Shown here: positions 47,561-59,652 of the stretch, in pieces | How positions within the stretch are numbered: position 1 is the stretch's first letter | Layout: each line of letters begins with the position of its first letter | Assembly: GCF_051014685.1 (NCBI RefSeq) | Contig: NC_135058.1 | Coordinates: 10,232,811-10,296,810 of the forward strand | DNA: 64,000 nucleotides | Direction of reading: 5' to 3' | Origin: Ptiloglossa arizonensis | Lineage: Eukaryota > Arthropoda > Insecta > Hymenoptera > Colletidae | Translations under genes and position numbers: made by a program | The notes under the pieces: generated by a model | Told to the model about the DNA's origin: nothing | The model's database searches: none | The model's input: only the letters and a program-made list of their open reading frames with translations

Positions 47561-50500
47561 GCTCGATCTGTCGTCCGCTAATCGAATTTGCTTTCGAAAC
47601 GTTCGATAAAGAAGAAAGGGGAAGGGACACGTCGACTGACCGCGATGTTTAAACGCGACTCGCTTCGTTTCGCTTCGGAAGGAGTCGTTCGGTCAAAGGA
47701 TCTTTCTCTTTTCTTTACCCCCCCACCTCGCTCGGTTCAATCCAGTCACGTTGGAATTGAACTTAACGATATTGGGGCCGGTTCTTTCGACGTTTGAATT
47801 TGATTTCCGTTATCGGTTGCTTTTCGCGGGTCTGCGGAGCCCGAAGTCAATAACGATGTCCTCCGGAGCGAAACCGTACAACGAAATGTCTGTTCGGAAG
47901 GAACGATGCCACCGGGTGGGGGGTTGTACCTTTTAACGAGGTACAAAGAAACGCGCTAAGGGCAATTTCCAGGCTGCGGCTACGTCGAACGAATGTCTCT
48001 CGAGATGGGCAGTTATCGGGTTAGCGTACGGAGTATGTTGTCGGTAAATCGATAAAGTCGCGTCGAGAGGAGGTAGTGGATCCCAGGTGGTGGATTCGAT
48101 CGACTTTTTGGAAAAGTGTACATTTTTTCAAGAGACACGACGAATTCTTTCGGATGTTGTGCAAGTGGAGATAAATAAGAGGATAGAACTAACAAGAATC
48201 GTGGTTACATTGCTGTATGATAATTCGATTCATAATACGGTCGTTGATGAAAGGAGAGGAAAGATCCAGAGTTGAACCTAACGAATGCTGCTCCTAATTG
48301 TGTTATAGCGGGAAAAAAGGTCTACCGACTATTAGCTTACAAAACGAAAAAAAGGAAACAGAGATCAATTCAGTGTTTCCCAAAGAAGCCTCGGGATTCA
48401 CGGAGTTCGGCGTAAGAAACATCGAAACGTGCAAAACCGTACCTAACCTAAACCACTCTCAACGTTAATACATTAACCATCGGGAGTGGAACAACGATAG
48501 TAAATTTTAAAACTCCTCGAGCAAGGGAATTTTCTTTCTTTTTTCCTCCCCCGGTTGAAAAAGTTCACGAACCACGGGCTTAAACCAAATGAGAAATCAG
48601 CAAGAAGACGATCGACCTTGGTCGCTCGATCTGTCGCCGTCTCGGGCCCAAGAGTCCCCTCCGTGCCCTCCCCTCTCCTCTGTAAAAAAGTCCCCTCGAG
48701 TGCGCCGCGAAGTTTGAGAAATGGAATCGCCTCGTTCCCGTCGTACCGGGTTCTCTTTCAAACGTTAATGCACCGTGATTTATCGGCCGATTGTGCGTGC
48801 GTCTCGTACGGGGGGCCGGTAAATATTTTCGACCAAGGGGGACGAACGAGAGGGGCTCACCTCCGGGGAAGTCGTCCACGTTGGACGCGGATTCGACGAC
48901 AACGACGACGACGTAGCCCGGGCACACCGAATCGAGAGATTCGCCGAGAGATACGAGAGAGAAAGTAACGGAGTCAAAGGGCAAACCTCGAGCGGAGGAG
49001 GGACGGTGAGGGGGAGATCAGCAGAGGTAAAGCTCTTGTTCGTAAGTTTCCGCGTCGCAGCGAGAGCGCGTTTCCAAGGGATTCACCAGGGCGGCGGCCC
49101 CATCGATCATACTCCGTTTTGTGAGCACGGGCGATATCCCTGACGCTTTATGCGTCGCGCTCGCGGCTCATTTTTCACGGTTCTTTCCACTCCGATATGT
49201 CCGCGCGAAACCCTTAAGCAACGCCCGTGACAAGCTCGTTACCAGAGGGACGACTTCTGTCCCCCCTTCTCGGCTCCTTTGTGACTCCTTTGCCCCCCTC
49301 GATCATCGTCTTCGCTCTTCCCGCGATATGCTTTCTCCGCGCTCTCCTACCTAGCTCGCGAGGCGTTGAAAAGCTCGATACACGAGTTACAGAGCTGAAG
49401 ATTTTGTGGATGAATTTACAGTTACAAATTGCACAGAGTGACATCGAAGGGTAATTTTTAACGCGAGAATGTATTGTAAAGTGAGAGAGAACATTTTTTT
49501 TCCGTATGAAAAGCTATGAGTCACACGTTCTCGATTTTCGAGAGAATGATTCTATCGTAATGGCGATTTGTATTTGGAAATGATTAAGATATCGAATAAA
49601 AGTATCAATGTTCTGAAATTTCTTAACGAGTGATAGAAACTTTGCTAGTATTAGATGTTTTTACGGGTGAACTTGGGAAGTGTTTTCGCCAAGTTTCCAA
49701 TCTGTCGCATTATGCAACGCGCGGAACTCGCGCGACGAATGGGACGCGAAAACAACGAGGGTTGTTCTCGTTCGATCTTCGAACGTTTCCCTACCACGAA
49801 CTGGGAATATTCAACCGGAGTAACGTTTTAATCGGCGACGTGGTTTTCTCGGACAACAAACGCGATTCGTTCGTTTTCGTTGTTTTTCGTATCGAGTTCC
49901 GATACCTTTCACGTCGAGGAAGTCCTCCACGTGGACGTTTTCGATTTGTCGGTTTCGAATCGTAGAAACGAAGTACAGTTGAGGTTTCGGAGAATATTAC
50001 CGTTATATAATTTTATTGCTCGCATAGGTACCGTGCACACGTTGCGTAGAGAGTAACTTGCCAGAGGATGTACGGTTTGATTTATCGACTTTGATCGTAC
50101 GGTTAAATTTATTGCATCGAACGCAATTAAAAATAAGAGAAGACGAAAATCCAAGAAGGAGAAGGTTAGCATCAACGTCGACTTGGAATAAAGATAAAAT
50201 GAAACGAAGTTTGGTCAGCCCCCTAATTACATTAACGTATGAAGTATTAATATCGGGTATTTTATTTTTAACGCGAGATGCAGTACATTCATCCTCGAAG
50301 ATGTTATTTCTTCCCTATTTCCTGGATTACAAGCTTATGCGCGGTTTCGTTTATAAATTTTCAATTTATTCGTTCGAATACCGCGGAAAATCTCACGTTT
50401 TAATAACGAGCCGAAAGACTCGGAGATTATTCCCGTTTCTCTATAGAAATTCGCGCAAACTTTGAATACGTTTAAGACGTCTGGACTTTGGAACGTTTGT

Positions 50501-51150
50501 CAGTTGTTTCTCCCCCCAAATTGGAGATATATCATAATTTTGATTTTAAGTCCCGTGCTCCGGGGCTCCACGAGACCCTATGCAAAATTTAAGAGACCGT
50601 TGAAAAATCTTCATCGACCCGGCATCCACATTTGCAAACCCTCCGAGAACAACTTGCAGGAACAATGACACTAGATTAGCGTTAAGATTAGAACTTCGGA
50701 AGGGGACAAATTGGTACCCGGTAAAGGGCTCGGCAGAACTGATAAACGGAATGGTAAAGACTAGGTCTACGAACGAGCTTCGTACGAACTTAGAAGTTCG
50801 TAACGTTCGAACCGACCGAACTGTTCAGGCACCCCCGAAATTTTGGATATCTTGGACTTTATTAAACCTTCGTATTTTATATTTGAATTGCTACGAAATT
50901 GCGCACGACACCAGAATTCCAAACTTTGAATATCTAAGATTAGAAATTTGAAATCTTAAAGCCTTCGGACTTCAAATTGGAGACTCCTCATCGGGAAAGG
51001 ATAAGAAGGGAACGTTCCACAAATGGGACACAATTTTAATAATTGGGTCGATGTCGCGATTGAGGGTTCAATTTAGCGGCGATACGATCCTTGCGACAAC
51101 GAATGATAATTACTAATGTAAAAGTAAATAGAAAGTGCCAGAGAACATTT
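47561..51150. other. No gene recognised; GC-rich at 48620-49370
   Basis: CCTAACCTAAA near 48443 is only two telomere-like units and not a telomeric array. Two overlapping frames at 48555-48984 (137 codons plus, 134 codons minus) indicate composition, not coding. Confidence 0.5.
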
Positions 51151-51151
51151 T

Positions 51152-51698
51152 TTCTCTATAAACTTACGGATTGTTTTCACTGTGTACTCAGTGAACCATA
51201 TTATGCAACTATCCTAGAACTTCCATACATTTGTTTCTAACCAAATATTCCGAAACTAGATCTTTCTCCACAAACTTGGAGACTGTTTTCCCTGTGTTCT
51301 CAGTGGGCCACGTTACGCAGGGCTTCACTGCGTCCTACTCCACTCCGTCCTGCTCTACTCCGCCCTATTCTACTTCGTCCTGCTTCATTCTGCCCTGCTC
51401 TACTCCACTCTACTTCGCCCCACTCCGACCTGCTATACTCCGCTCTGCTCTGCACTACTCCAGTCTACTTCGCTCTACACTACCGCGTTCTACTCCGCCC
51501 TGCTCCGCTCTACTCTGCTCTACTTCACTCTACTTCGCACTACTCCGCCCTGCTGCGCTCTGCCCTACTCTACTCCACGATTCTACTTCGCTCCATTCCG
51601 CCCTGCTCTACTCCGCCACGCCCCGCCCCTCTCTACTCCACTCTACTTCGCTCCACTAGAACTTCCATACTTTTATTTCTCACGAAATTCCCCGAACG
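51152..51698. repeat. ~105-bp duplication, second copy interrupted by a pentanucleotide array
   Basis: Copy 1 spans 51152-51256. Copy 2 starts at 51261, is broken at about 51326 and resumes at about 51656. The identical 15-mer CTAGAACTTCCATAC occurs at 51214 and 51656. In copy 1 the left and right halves are directly joined (GCAACTATC|CTAGAAC); in copy 2 the ~330-bp array sits at the same junction. This shows that the array arose by local expansion or insertion after the duplication. Confidence 0.85.
51327..51655 (+). repeat. CTACT/CCGCC-type pentanucleotide satellite, ~330 bp
   Basis: The sequence reads in steps of five (CTACT, CCGCC, CTGCT, TCGCC, CCACT) with the phase kept over most of its length. 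The plus strand is almost purine-poor, so the array is a long pyrimidine/purine asymmetric tract that could form triplex (H-DNA) structure. It is open in one plus frame (to 51659) as a Ser/Leu/Pro/Thr-rich repeat, a consequence of the lack of purine-rich stop codons. Confidence 0.93.
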
Positions 51699-53023
51699 AT
51701 ACCCGATCATCGACATCGACGTTCGTGAATACTTTCGCGCGAATTCCTCGCGGATTTCAACGTGGTTTCAGCGATCGTCCCTTCCTGGTTTTATCATCGA
51801 ACAAATTAGCGACATCCTTGCGAATCGGGGCTGATTGCGTTCCCCTGGCAGTGCCCGGTTGAATGCAAAAAGACGGGAAAAGTTTTCATTAGACGACGAA
51901 CCGGCGATCTCTTTCTCTTTTCTGGACTTCGTCGAAGAAGTCTCATCCGGAGCTCTTCCCGATCTTCTTCTTTCACGTGCCCCTCGCCCCACCCCTCCTC
52001 ACCGTTCCCTCTTTTCTCACAATCACGCTTCGATCCTCACTTCCTCCCCACGTTCCCCGTGATGAAATTCGTGCCCAAGTCCGTGGCTCCAAATGGGCCA
52101 ATTAATTATTCCGTTGGGCTGTCGCTCGATGTTTTCGTTCGGAATGCTCGCGGAATAAGGGAACGCCAGACCCTTTGAGAAGTTCCACGGCCCTCGTTAT
52201 CAGCGTCGTTCGTCTTTCCAGCTGCCCGGTCCATTCAACCGTGAAAACTTGCTGCACAGCCGTCTTTCGCGATTTGCTTTATTAATACGTAACGCGGATT
52301 GGGGCCACTAACTGGCCGAATAGGGTGGAGGATGATTTCCAGAGGTTCGGGGCGTGGATTAATTTCAAGGGGGAGGGGTTAGAAAATCGCGAAACGTCTG
52401 TGGAGATCGTAGATCGGACCAGCTGTTGCGAGACTCGGGGGATATATAACTTAAGGAGGGCACACTGGTAATTTTGGATTAAAAGATTGATTTTCTACGT
52501 ATTCGTTCACCAACTATCGTTAGTAGGGTGGAATGCAAGAATATTCTTGCGAATTTAAAATAGAAATTAAATTCGTTACTTTCAGCTTACCGTCGAATCT
52601 GTTTCTGCATAAAAAGTCCATAGCACACTCACCTGTAACAAAAAAAAGAATTTTCTTTTGATCATCGTTGATATACCGAACGAACAAGTATAAATTATGG
52701 AAAAATATTTCATCGTTGGTTCGGTACGATAAACACAAATTTTGATTCACTAGAAGAAGATAATCTTCGAATTTATATACAATTTAATTACAAATAATCG
52801 CTTTTGCGAAAAAATTTCACGTAAAACGATACAAAAAAATAACGATCATTTTGTAATACCTTGCGATACATAAATTTGACATACGGATTGTTAAATATTG
52901 CACGTAAGTCGAATAGTGTACGTAAAGCGTTAATTCGTACTTCAGTCTCACTGGACACGATATCGATGGGCCAGGTGTCGTGCAACGCAATCTCGCTCAT
53001 CAAGATCTCGATAGACCTAATAT
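51699..53023. other. No gene recognised
   Basis: Pyrimidine-rich around 51960-52060, otherwise mixed. Frames under 80 codons. Confidence 0.5.
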
Positions 53024-53880
53024 CGACAACCCAGATATCATCCGACTCGACACCTCGAATTAATTGGACTCACCACGGGCGATACTAAATTCACGGAAAC
53101 CAGACCCTTTACGGGCTAGACTCAACGGATGCTACCGAGAGGAGCCATTTGTCACGAATTGCCAGAACCGAGAATCACAGACGATCCAATCTCTCTCACA
53201 CTATACACGTTACAATCAATATCGATTGATTCGGAATAAAAAAATTTCATCCACCGATCCTTTACACTCGTTCCAGAAGCGACCAAGCTATACTAGCGTT
53301 AATTATCTCGAGATTTGGATTCTGAATTCACTTACGGGGAACACCCTTCTCCGATTTTGATACAACTTTCCAAATGTTTCAAGCGACCAAATATAGAAGT
53401 CATTTTTGTAACTACGGTAACTCGAGTTTAAGGGATGAAACTATCCTTCGTGGCCCCCTAATGTTATCTCGAAAGCTATTGAACGTATCTTGGGGCCGTC
53501 GGCCGGATGTTTAAAAGAAAGATTACGGATGAACGACCAAGATCAACAACGAACTCGGTCCGTGCTCCTCGTAGAAGAAGGGATCGACTGACCTCAGGGA
53601 TCTTATTTAAGTTGTCGGATAATACCTCGAGCAGACTTCCCGATACTTCTGAGGTCAATCCGTATCGAATTCGACGAAACCGCGCCAAGTGGATCGAGAT
53701 TTCACTGATCGGAAGACGAGTGACTCGTCAGAACTATCATCGACCATTCCCAATTCGTTGGTAATGGCTCTAGTGGATACCACGTTGGCGATATTGCCCG
53801 GTACAGGTCTGCTCAGAGTTCCAGCCAGAAGCTGGTCCAGCACCTAGAGGGCAATATTGTGTAGGACGTCTGCTACGTTG
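53024..53880 (+). repeat. Unidentified interspersed repeat, copy 1 (segments C-A-B)
   Basis: Three segments recur at 59.7-60.9 kb. C (53189-53250) matches 59698-59758. A (53409-53608) matches 60341-60570. B (53609-53850) matches 60129-60340 and, more weakly, 60571-60880. B contains a 35-bp stretch (53623-53657) identical to 60144-60178. No transposase, reverse transcriptase, poly-A tail or clear terminal repeats were recognised. It may be a non-autonomous element or a duplicated non-coding segment. Confidence 0.8.
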
Positions 53881-54308
53881 ACACCGTATCCATTACGTTC
53901 TGGATAGGTGATAGATACCCTGTCGGAGGACTCGGTTCTCGATACGGTGTCTCGGACCGTAGCCTAGACTATGGTGTTACACTTCGTAGTAAATGCAACG
54001 AGACTTTCCATAGGCGATCCGTTGAGTCGAAGCTTCAGCTTCAGACGTTGAGACGTCCGCAGAGATCGTTAAGCGGTACACCGTTTCTCGAGATGAAGTT
54101 TCGGGGATGAAAACGGTTGGAATAATAAGAAAATGTTGCGCTCGAACGCGATACTCCTTAGCGACGTGCTCGGAGGAATTAAGAGGATTTCCAGCCTCGA
54201 CCACGAGACACAAAGGGAAACGTGTCGCAGGGTTCTCTGTAGCACGACAATATATTCCGCGGAGAATTAAATCGGTTTTGGGAGAGTGGAGGGTACCGTT
54301 GTAGAAAC
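53881..54308. other. No gene recognised
   Basis: Only a 115-codon minus frame without known motifs. Confidence 0.5.
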
Positions 54309-54342
54309 TCGTTCGCTCGTTCACTCGTTCGTTCGTTCGTTC
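54309..54342. repeat. (CGTT)n tetranucleotide tract
   Basis: CTCGTTCGCTCGTTCACTCG runs into four perfect CGTT units. Confidence 0.93.
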
Positions 54343-57300
54343 CTGTCTCCTCTAATCCGTCTTTGATGTATCAACGAGGAAATTCCTGGCCCCGCGGTAA
54401 ATAAGACTGCAAACTTATTTCTTGTTTGACGGCGTTGCACAGGCCTCTTTAGTCCCGCGGAGTGGTAAACCGATAGAGACGTAGAACGGGTCGGTGGAAA
54501 GGAAGAGGGATGGAGTTGCGTCGGAAGGGTTCAAAGGAAACTGGGACAGAGAGGGGTTGCGGATCACCGAAGACTTTTCTGCAGCGTCAAAATTACTCGC
54601 CGAAAACCGGGGATCGTAAAAGGGGGTTTTCGGAGTGTCTCGGTGGGGCTTGTTCTCTTCCTCGGTGTTTTCGGTGAAGGGAAAAGGGAGAAGAAGTTCT
54701 CTATAGGCTCTCGGAACACCGACTAAGTAGACGGCCGCGTATTCTGTTTCGCGGAGGGCAATCGAGTCAAAGATTAAAGGGTGCCTCCCATCTTTTTCAC
54801 GGCACTGAAACGGCTCCGTAGCCACGGAAGTTCGTTTCGCTAATGTTATGGGAATTCTTGCGATACCCGATTTGGGGAAGGGGAGCGAATCGGCTCGCAG
54901 GGATCACAGAGAGTCTCTCCCCCCTGTTCTCGCGGTATAAATGAAGTTTCCCTTCAAAGGGAGGAACCTGAGGGAGCGTTCTCTCTATCTCTTTCTCTCT
55001 CTCGGTCTCTCGTTCGCTCGTTCACTGTCTCGATCTCGACTTTGCCGATTCAGCCGCGTAAATACGATAGGAAGCCCCGACGCGGATCCCATTCGTCTTT
55101 TTAAGGGACGCGGGAACGAGTCCTCGTAATCGAAACGACGTTATTCAACGTCAAATCGATACGGAACTCGCTCTCTTCTTTCTCCCCCTTAGGAAGCTGG
55201 CGAAATTGTTTCTACCGTCGAACGACTCGTTTCCTCTCTTGTTTTTCGCGTCGTGCTCGACGCTGAACGCGAACAGACAGCGCGGGAGTCCGGAACCGGG
55301 GTGCTAGCCGAAAGAAAGAGCTTCCAGGGGGGAGGGAAGGCGATCCGGTGAAACGAAGAGAGGCAGGCGGGGCTCAAAGGGAAGTAGGACAGGCTGTCGT
55401 GGTTTATCGGCGGCTTCCCAAGTAGAATCGGAACTTGCAAACACTCGATGGAAGCTTCTATCGGGCAGCTTCGAGAAACTCGTTTACCTAAGCAACTACC
55501 GCCCCCGCGGGTCGCGTTTGTATTGGGACCGGTCCAATTTCCGCGGCAACCTGCCCGTTCCCGGGCGTTACTTACCTACAACGTGGATTTGATTAACGGA
55601 CGAGTATGCTCGCAAGTCCGCGCTAAACGTCCCCGTCTCCGCCCCGTTTACGGTTCTAATTAAATCGCGGACCCACTGGAGGGCTTACTTTTCGTAACTT
55701 CGATACAATACGAGCCGACCAGTGGTCGATGATAAGAACCGCCATCGGATTTCGATCCAAGGCGTAACCGGTCAACGTTGTCGCCAGTGTTGGCAAGACT
55801 TTCGGGGCAAGAGGATGGCTGCTCCACCGATCGGACTATCGGGGGTATTTCGGTTCACGGAGGTATGCAGAGGTTTCGAGGTCTCGGGAATGTATATTCA
55901 CTGTTTGGTTTCAATCAGCGAGTATCGATCGACGGAAGTCTCGGAATCCTGGCTCGCTACTTCGCGTCGCGGATTTAAAGATTCGCTCGAAAGTAATTAA
56001 GGCAATGCCTGTTGTTACGTTTTCCTCAACGTTCGTCGAGACGTTTTCCGGTAGAGTCGAGCGTCTCTGATCATTTGCCAGGAACGTAATTTTTGACGAA
56101 ATCGTTGACGTGAACGCAAAAGTTGATCGATCGTAAGACGGTGTGCTCGTCCATAGTTACAAATCCGTTATATTCAACACCGCTACGTCCAGATTTAACG
56201 CGTACCACGAAACGTAACTTCATTCGTCAACCGAGACATTTCTTGATATTGCAACTAAGGAATCACAAATACAACTTGCCCGAAACATGGCCAAAGGGAA
56301 ATATTTTTACGACAAGATAAACGCAACGGAATCGAATATGCAGTATACACGAAATATGGCGTAGGAAGACGCAATATACTATCGCATAAATTGTGTCGTA
56401 GACTCGTGTATCGAACAATGTTTCAAGTCGTACGACGCGAGTGTAATTTCATACATTTCTACCCCGTCGTTATCTCGGCAGGCATAAAGAATAAGCGTAG
56501 CTGTACATTGCAAAGAATTTTTAAACAACGTTCCCCCGGTTTGCTGTAAAATGTACAACACGTGTAACCAACCGAACGATACTCAATTGATAAATCGACT
56601 TCGAAAAGAATCCACGGTTGATGTTTAATACTTCTCGTTCTGCGGGGCTCGAGTACGGTCGAACCTCGATAGCTGCACGCGAGCCTCGTTCGTTGCATCG
56701 TGACGATAAACGAAAGGTCACTTAGCAACGAGTGCCTTTGATGCATCGTTATATAATTGGTCGAGCACGAGCCACGAGCAATAGAACGACTCGTTGGGTC
56801 GTGCACCTCGACAATTCCGCGAATTACCCGCCCCGTTTTCTTGCAACCGTCGCGAGCAACTCGCTACACGTAATTCACCTGGCCTTGCAGTCAAATTATC
56901 ACCGCGAGCGTCACGCCGCAACAGAGATTAAACGCACCCTCCGTTTTCACAATACGTTTCTAGGACTTATCGCACAGTTGGCTCGCTTCGTCACGAAAAT
57001 TCCCGTGAAAGTTCGTCGCGCTCGTAAAAGTGTCCTCTCGCCGAGTTTATCCCTTGATCCCGAAGGTATCTCGCAAAAACGATTCCGAACGCGTTACGAG
57101 GCTTACAAAGTGGTTGATCCGAGGGACGGGTGCGATTCGTGTTTATAAAGGACCAACGCGGTCGAGCGAGGAGGCGAATTAGGGAGCGAACTAGGAGAGG
57201 GGGAACGAGCGATCGAATAAGCGAGGGTTGGTCGAGAAACCTAGCGCGTCGAAACGGGGAACTCCTCGGTAGCGAGGAAGGCGCGCGATCCAAAGAACGC

Positions 57301-57489
57301 GCGAGGGGAAAGTGCCTCGGTGCGTGGAAAAAAAAAAAGGAAAAACGAGAAACGAGGGAAAAATGAAATGGAGAAAAAAAATCCTTTCCACGTTCCTCCG
57401 CGAGCGGTTCGTGGTTCTACGATCGTGAACGTTAACCGGTGCGATAAATTAAAGAGGAAAAAACGCATTCCACCGATTCGTGGAACGTA
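54343..57489. other. No gene recognised
   Basis: Contains a CT-rich tract at about 54980-55040 (TCTCTCT and TCGTTCGCTCGTT). The frames at 54415-54825 (136 codons, minus) and 56732-57148 (138 codons, plus) are unidentified. An A-run lies at about 57329-57338. Confidence 0.5.
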
Positions 57490-57515
57490 GAGAGAAACAG
57501 AGAGAGAGAGAGATC
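57490..57515. repeat. (AG)n tract
   Basis: AGAGAGAAACAGAGAGAGAG and following AGAG, one interruption. Confidence 0.9.
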
Positions 57516-59652
57516 GTAAATTCCCGGGGGCCTGGAAATATCAGATTTCAATTATCTACGAAATAATCAAACTCCATCTCTCTGGAACTGGAATCACGGA
57601 CGAAACGATCCCTGCCACCTATCGTTGGCGGCGATCGAAGGAGAGCCGTTACCGTAACCGTTTCAGAAACAAAGATATGTAAATTTCAACCGAGCTGAAT
57701 CGAGAGAGAGAGTGGGGTGGGGGAGGAGAGAAGGTGGGGCCGATTTTTCGAGTTCCTTCGCGAGATTATCCGGCCGTATATACAAATTGAATTTTAATTT
57801 CGCCCGTCGGCCATTTCCGGCATACGCTTCGCTGAACCGACGCGTCCGATCGAAATATCCTGGGGAACGAGCGCCTGGACCGATAAGTGGCCTTTTTTTC
57901 CCCCCTCCTCGCCCCTCTGCGCCGCCCTCGTGCCGCTTAACGGCTCGAATTATCGCACACCGAGCAGCAGCAACGTTTTCCCTATGTTTATTGCGGCGAG
58001 AAGCGTGCCAATAAAAATCCCTCCTCCTTTGCACCAACCCCCCGTTGGTGTCCCCACACTCCTCCGCCGAGCCGATTGCCACGGCAATCGAGTTTCCGTA
58101 CGCACGAACGGAGATCGAAGTAAAAGTCACGACTCCAAGGCGGGTAACTCGAATTTACGAATCCGGGGACTTCCCTCCCCTCCTCCTCCCCCTAGGTTCC
58201 TGTGCGCTGGACGCGTACCAACGTTCCCGTTACTGTAACTCACCGTTATTAGATCGTTAGCTTTTGTGCTACCGTTTCGGGGACGTCTGCTTCCACCGCT
58301 AGAGAAGCTGCTGCTATTCGACGAAACGTTGAAGCGGAGGGGGCAGGGGGAAGACCGACCTCGATCGTTTTCGGTGCTCGTCGGCCGCGTGTTTTAAATA
58401 CGCTCGAAAATTCCAGCGAGTTTGAAAATTCGGTAATTACAGCCGAACTAGTCCATTGTTGGAACTGATACGGAGACAACGCTCGTACCGGTTATTATTC
58501 AATGGAATTCGAAATGTTCGACCGTCGTTTCATATTTTCGATAAGTGGAGTAATAACCGTGACGAATATTCGAACGACGATACGAAGAAATTATCTTTGT
58601 CCGATTTCGGTGTCCTTTCGACGTGTGTATTCGACGATAGAAATTATATCAATCACCGTACCCGAAACCAGTAATCACGATTTTCATAATACCGTAGATT
58701 TTTGATGAGCCGCTCGCGAATCTCGCGACTCGTCGTCTCCGTGTCGCGCGTTTTGTTTGCGCGGTCGTGTTATTAAATTCCGCGCGAGCGCTGTCAATTC
58801 CGTTCTAAATTCATTTCGGAAAATTATAATATAATTGCTCCCGTTCGATTCGCCGATTGGTGATCAATTATTTGGCCTTAAGAGCGGAACAGCGTCGCGC
58901 TGAATGTAACACGGATGAATTTTTTAATCTATCGAAATTTAAATGCTATCGACTCGATCGAAGCCATTAGCGATTACTCGAGGACACGGTTGAAAATGTA
59001 ACCTTTGAAAATCATAAGTTTATTTCCGTGTAAGTGACAACTGTATCGTTCGAAATTTGTTCCGATCCACCGCTATCGATCATTTCGGGATATTAATTTC
59101 ATCTATCGGGGGACTAATTTTTATCACTTCATCTCACCGTTCGCGAGATTCGTATCGAGTCGCGTGGTTCATCGTAGAAAATCGAGTTTCGTTGTCCCGA
59201 GCTCGAAACAGGGTTAATCGACTTCGCGATCGACGCGCAGGATTCCGCGGAGGGACTCGCGAGACGAATCTCTCCAGAATGATTAAAATTTCCCGGCTAG
59301 GTGGAATTTTCCCTACGCAAGGAACGAACCGAGGACAACATCTTTTCACGGCTAACAAGAATCCGTGGCACAGAGGAGCTGTTTACTCGTTGCGTCAAAG
59401 CGAGCCGGAAACGACGACTCCGTTCGCCCCGTGGGAATGCCCGGCTGTACAGGCTTCAAAGGATTCGCATTTTTCTCGGAATTAACGGAAATTAACTCAA
59501 AACTCCGGCAAAGGAAAGGGGCGCGACGCCGTTCCGAACAAAGCGTCGTCGGTGTCGTTTCTACGCGAAGGGGGACGCCGAGGCTGCAACGGGGCGTCGT
59601 TGGTAACAATCTCGAAGCAATCCTGGAACGAAAGAGCGCCGGTTCGAACGAA
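57516..59652. other. No gene recognised; GC-rich at 57690-58340
   Basis: The GC-rich part has overlapping frames on both strands (155 codons minus, 102 codons plus), so coding is not supported. The frame at 59057-59485 (142 codons) is unidentified. Confidence 0.5.

Noticed and set aside
48443..48453. CCTAACCTAAA as telomeric repeat
   Set aside because: Only two units.
48555..48984. 137-codon plus and 134-codon minus frames
   Set aside because: Mutually overlapping on opposite strands in GC-rich DNA, with no recognisable motif.
51231..51659. 142-codon Ser/Leu/Pro-rich frame
   Set aside because: Pyrimidine-rich pentamers cannot form stop codons, so openness is automatic. It also has a non-ATG-like context and crosses the array boundary.
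57663..58130. 155-codon minus frame
   Set aside because: GC-rich, with plus-strand frames open over the same region, and not recognised.
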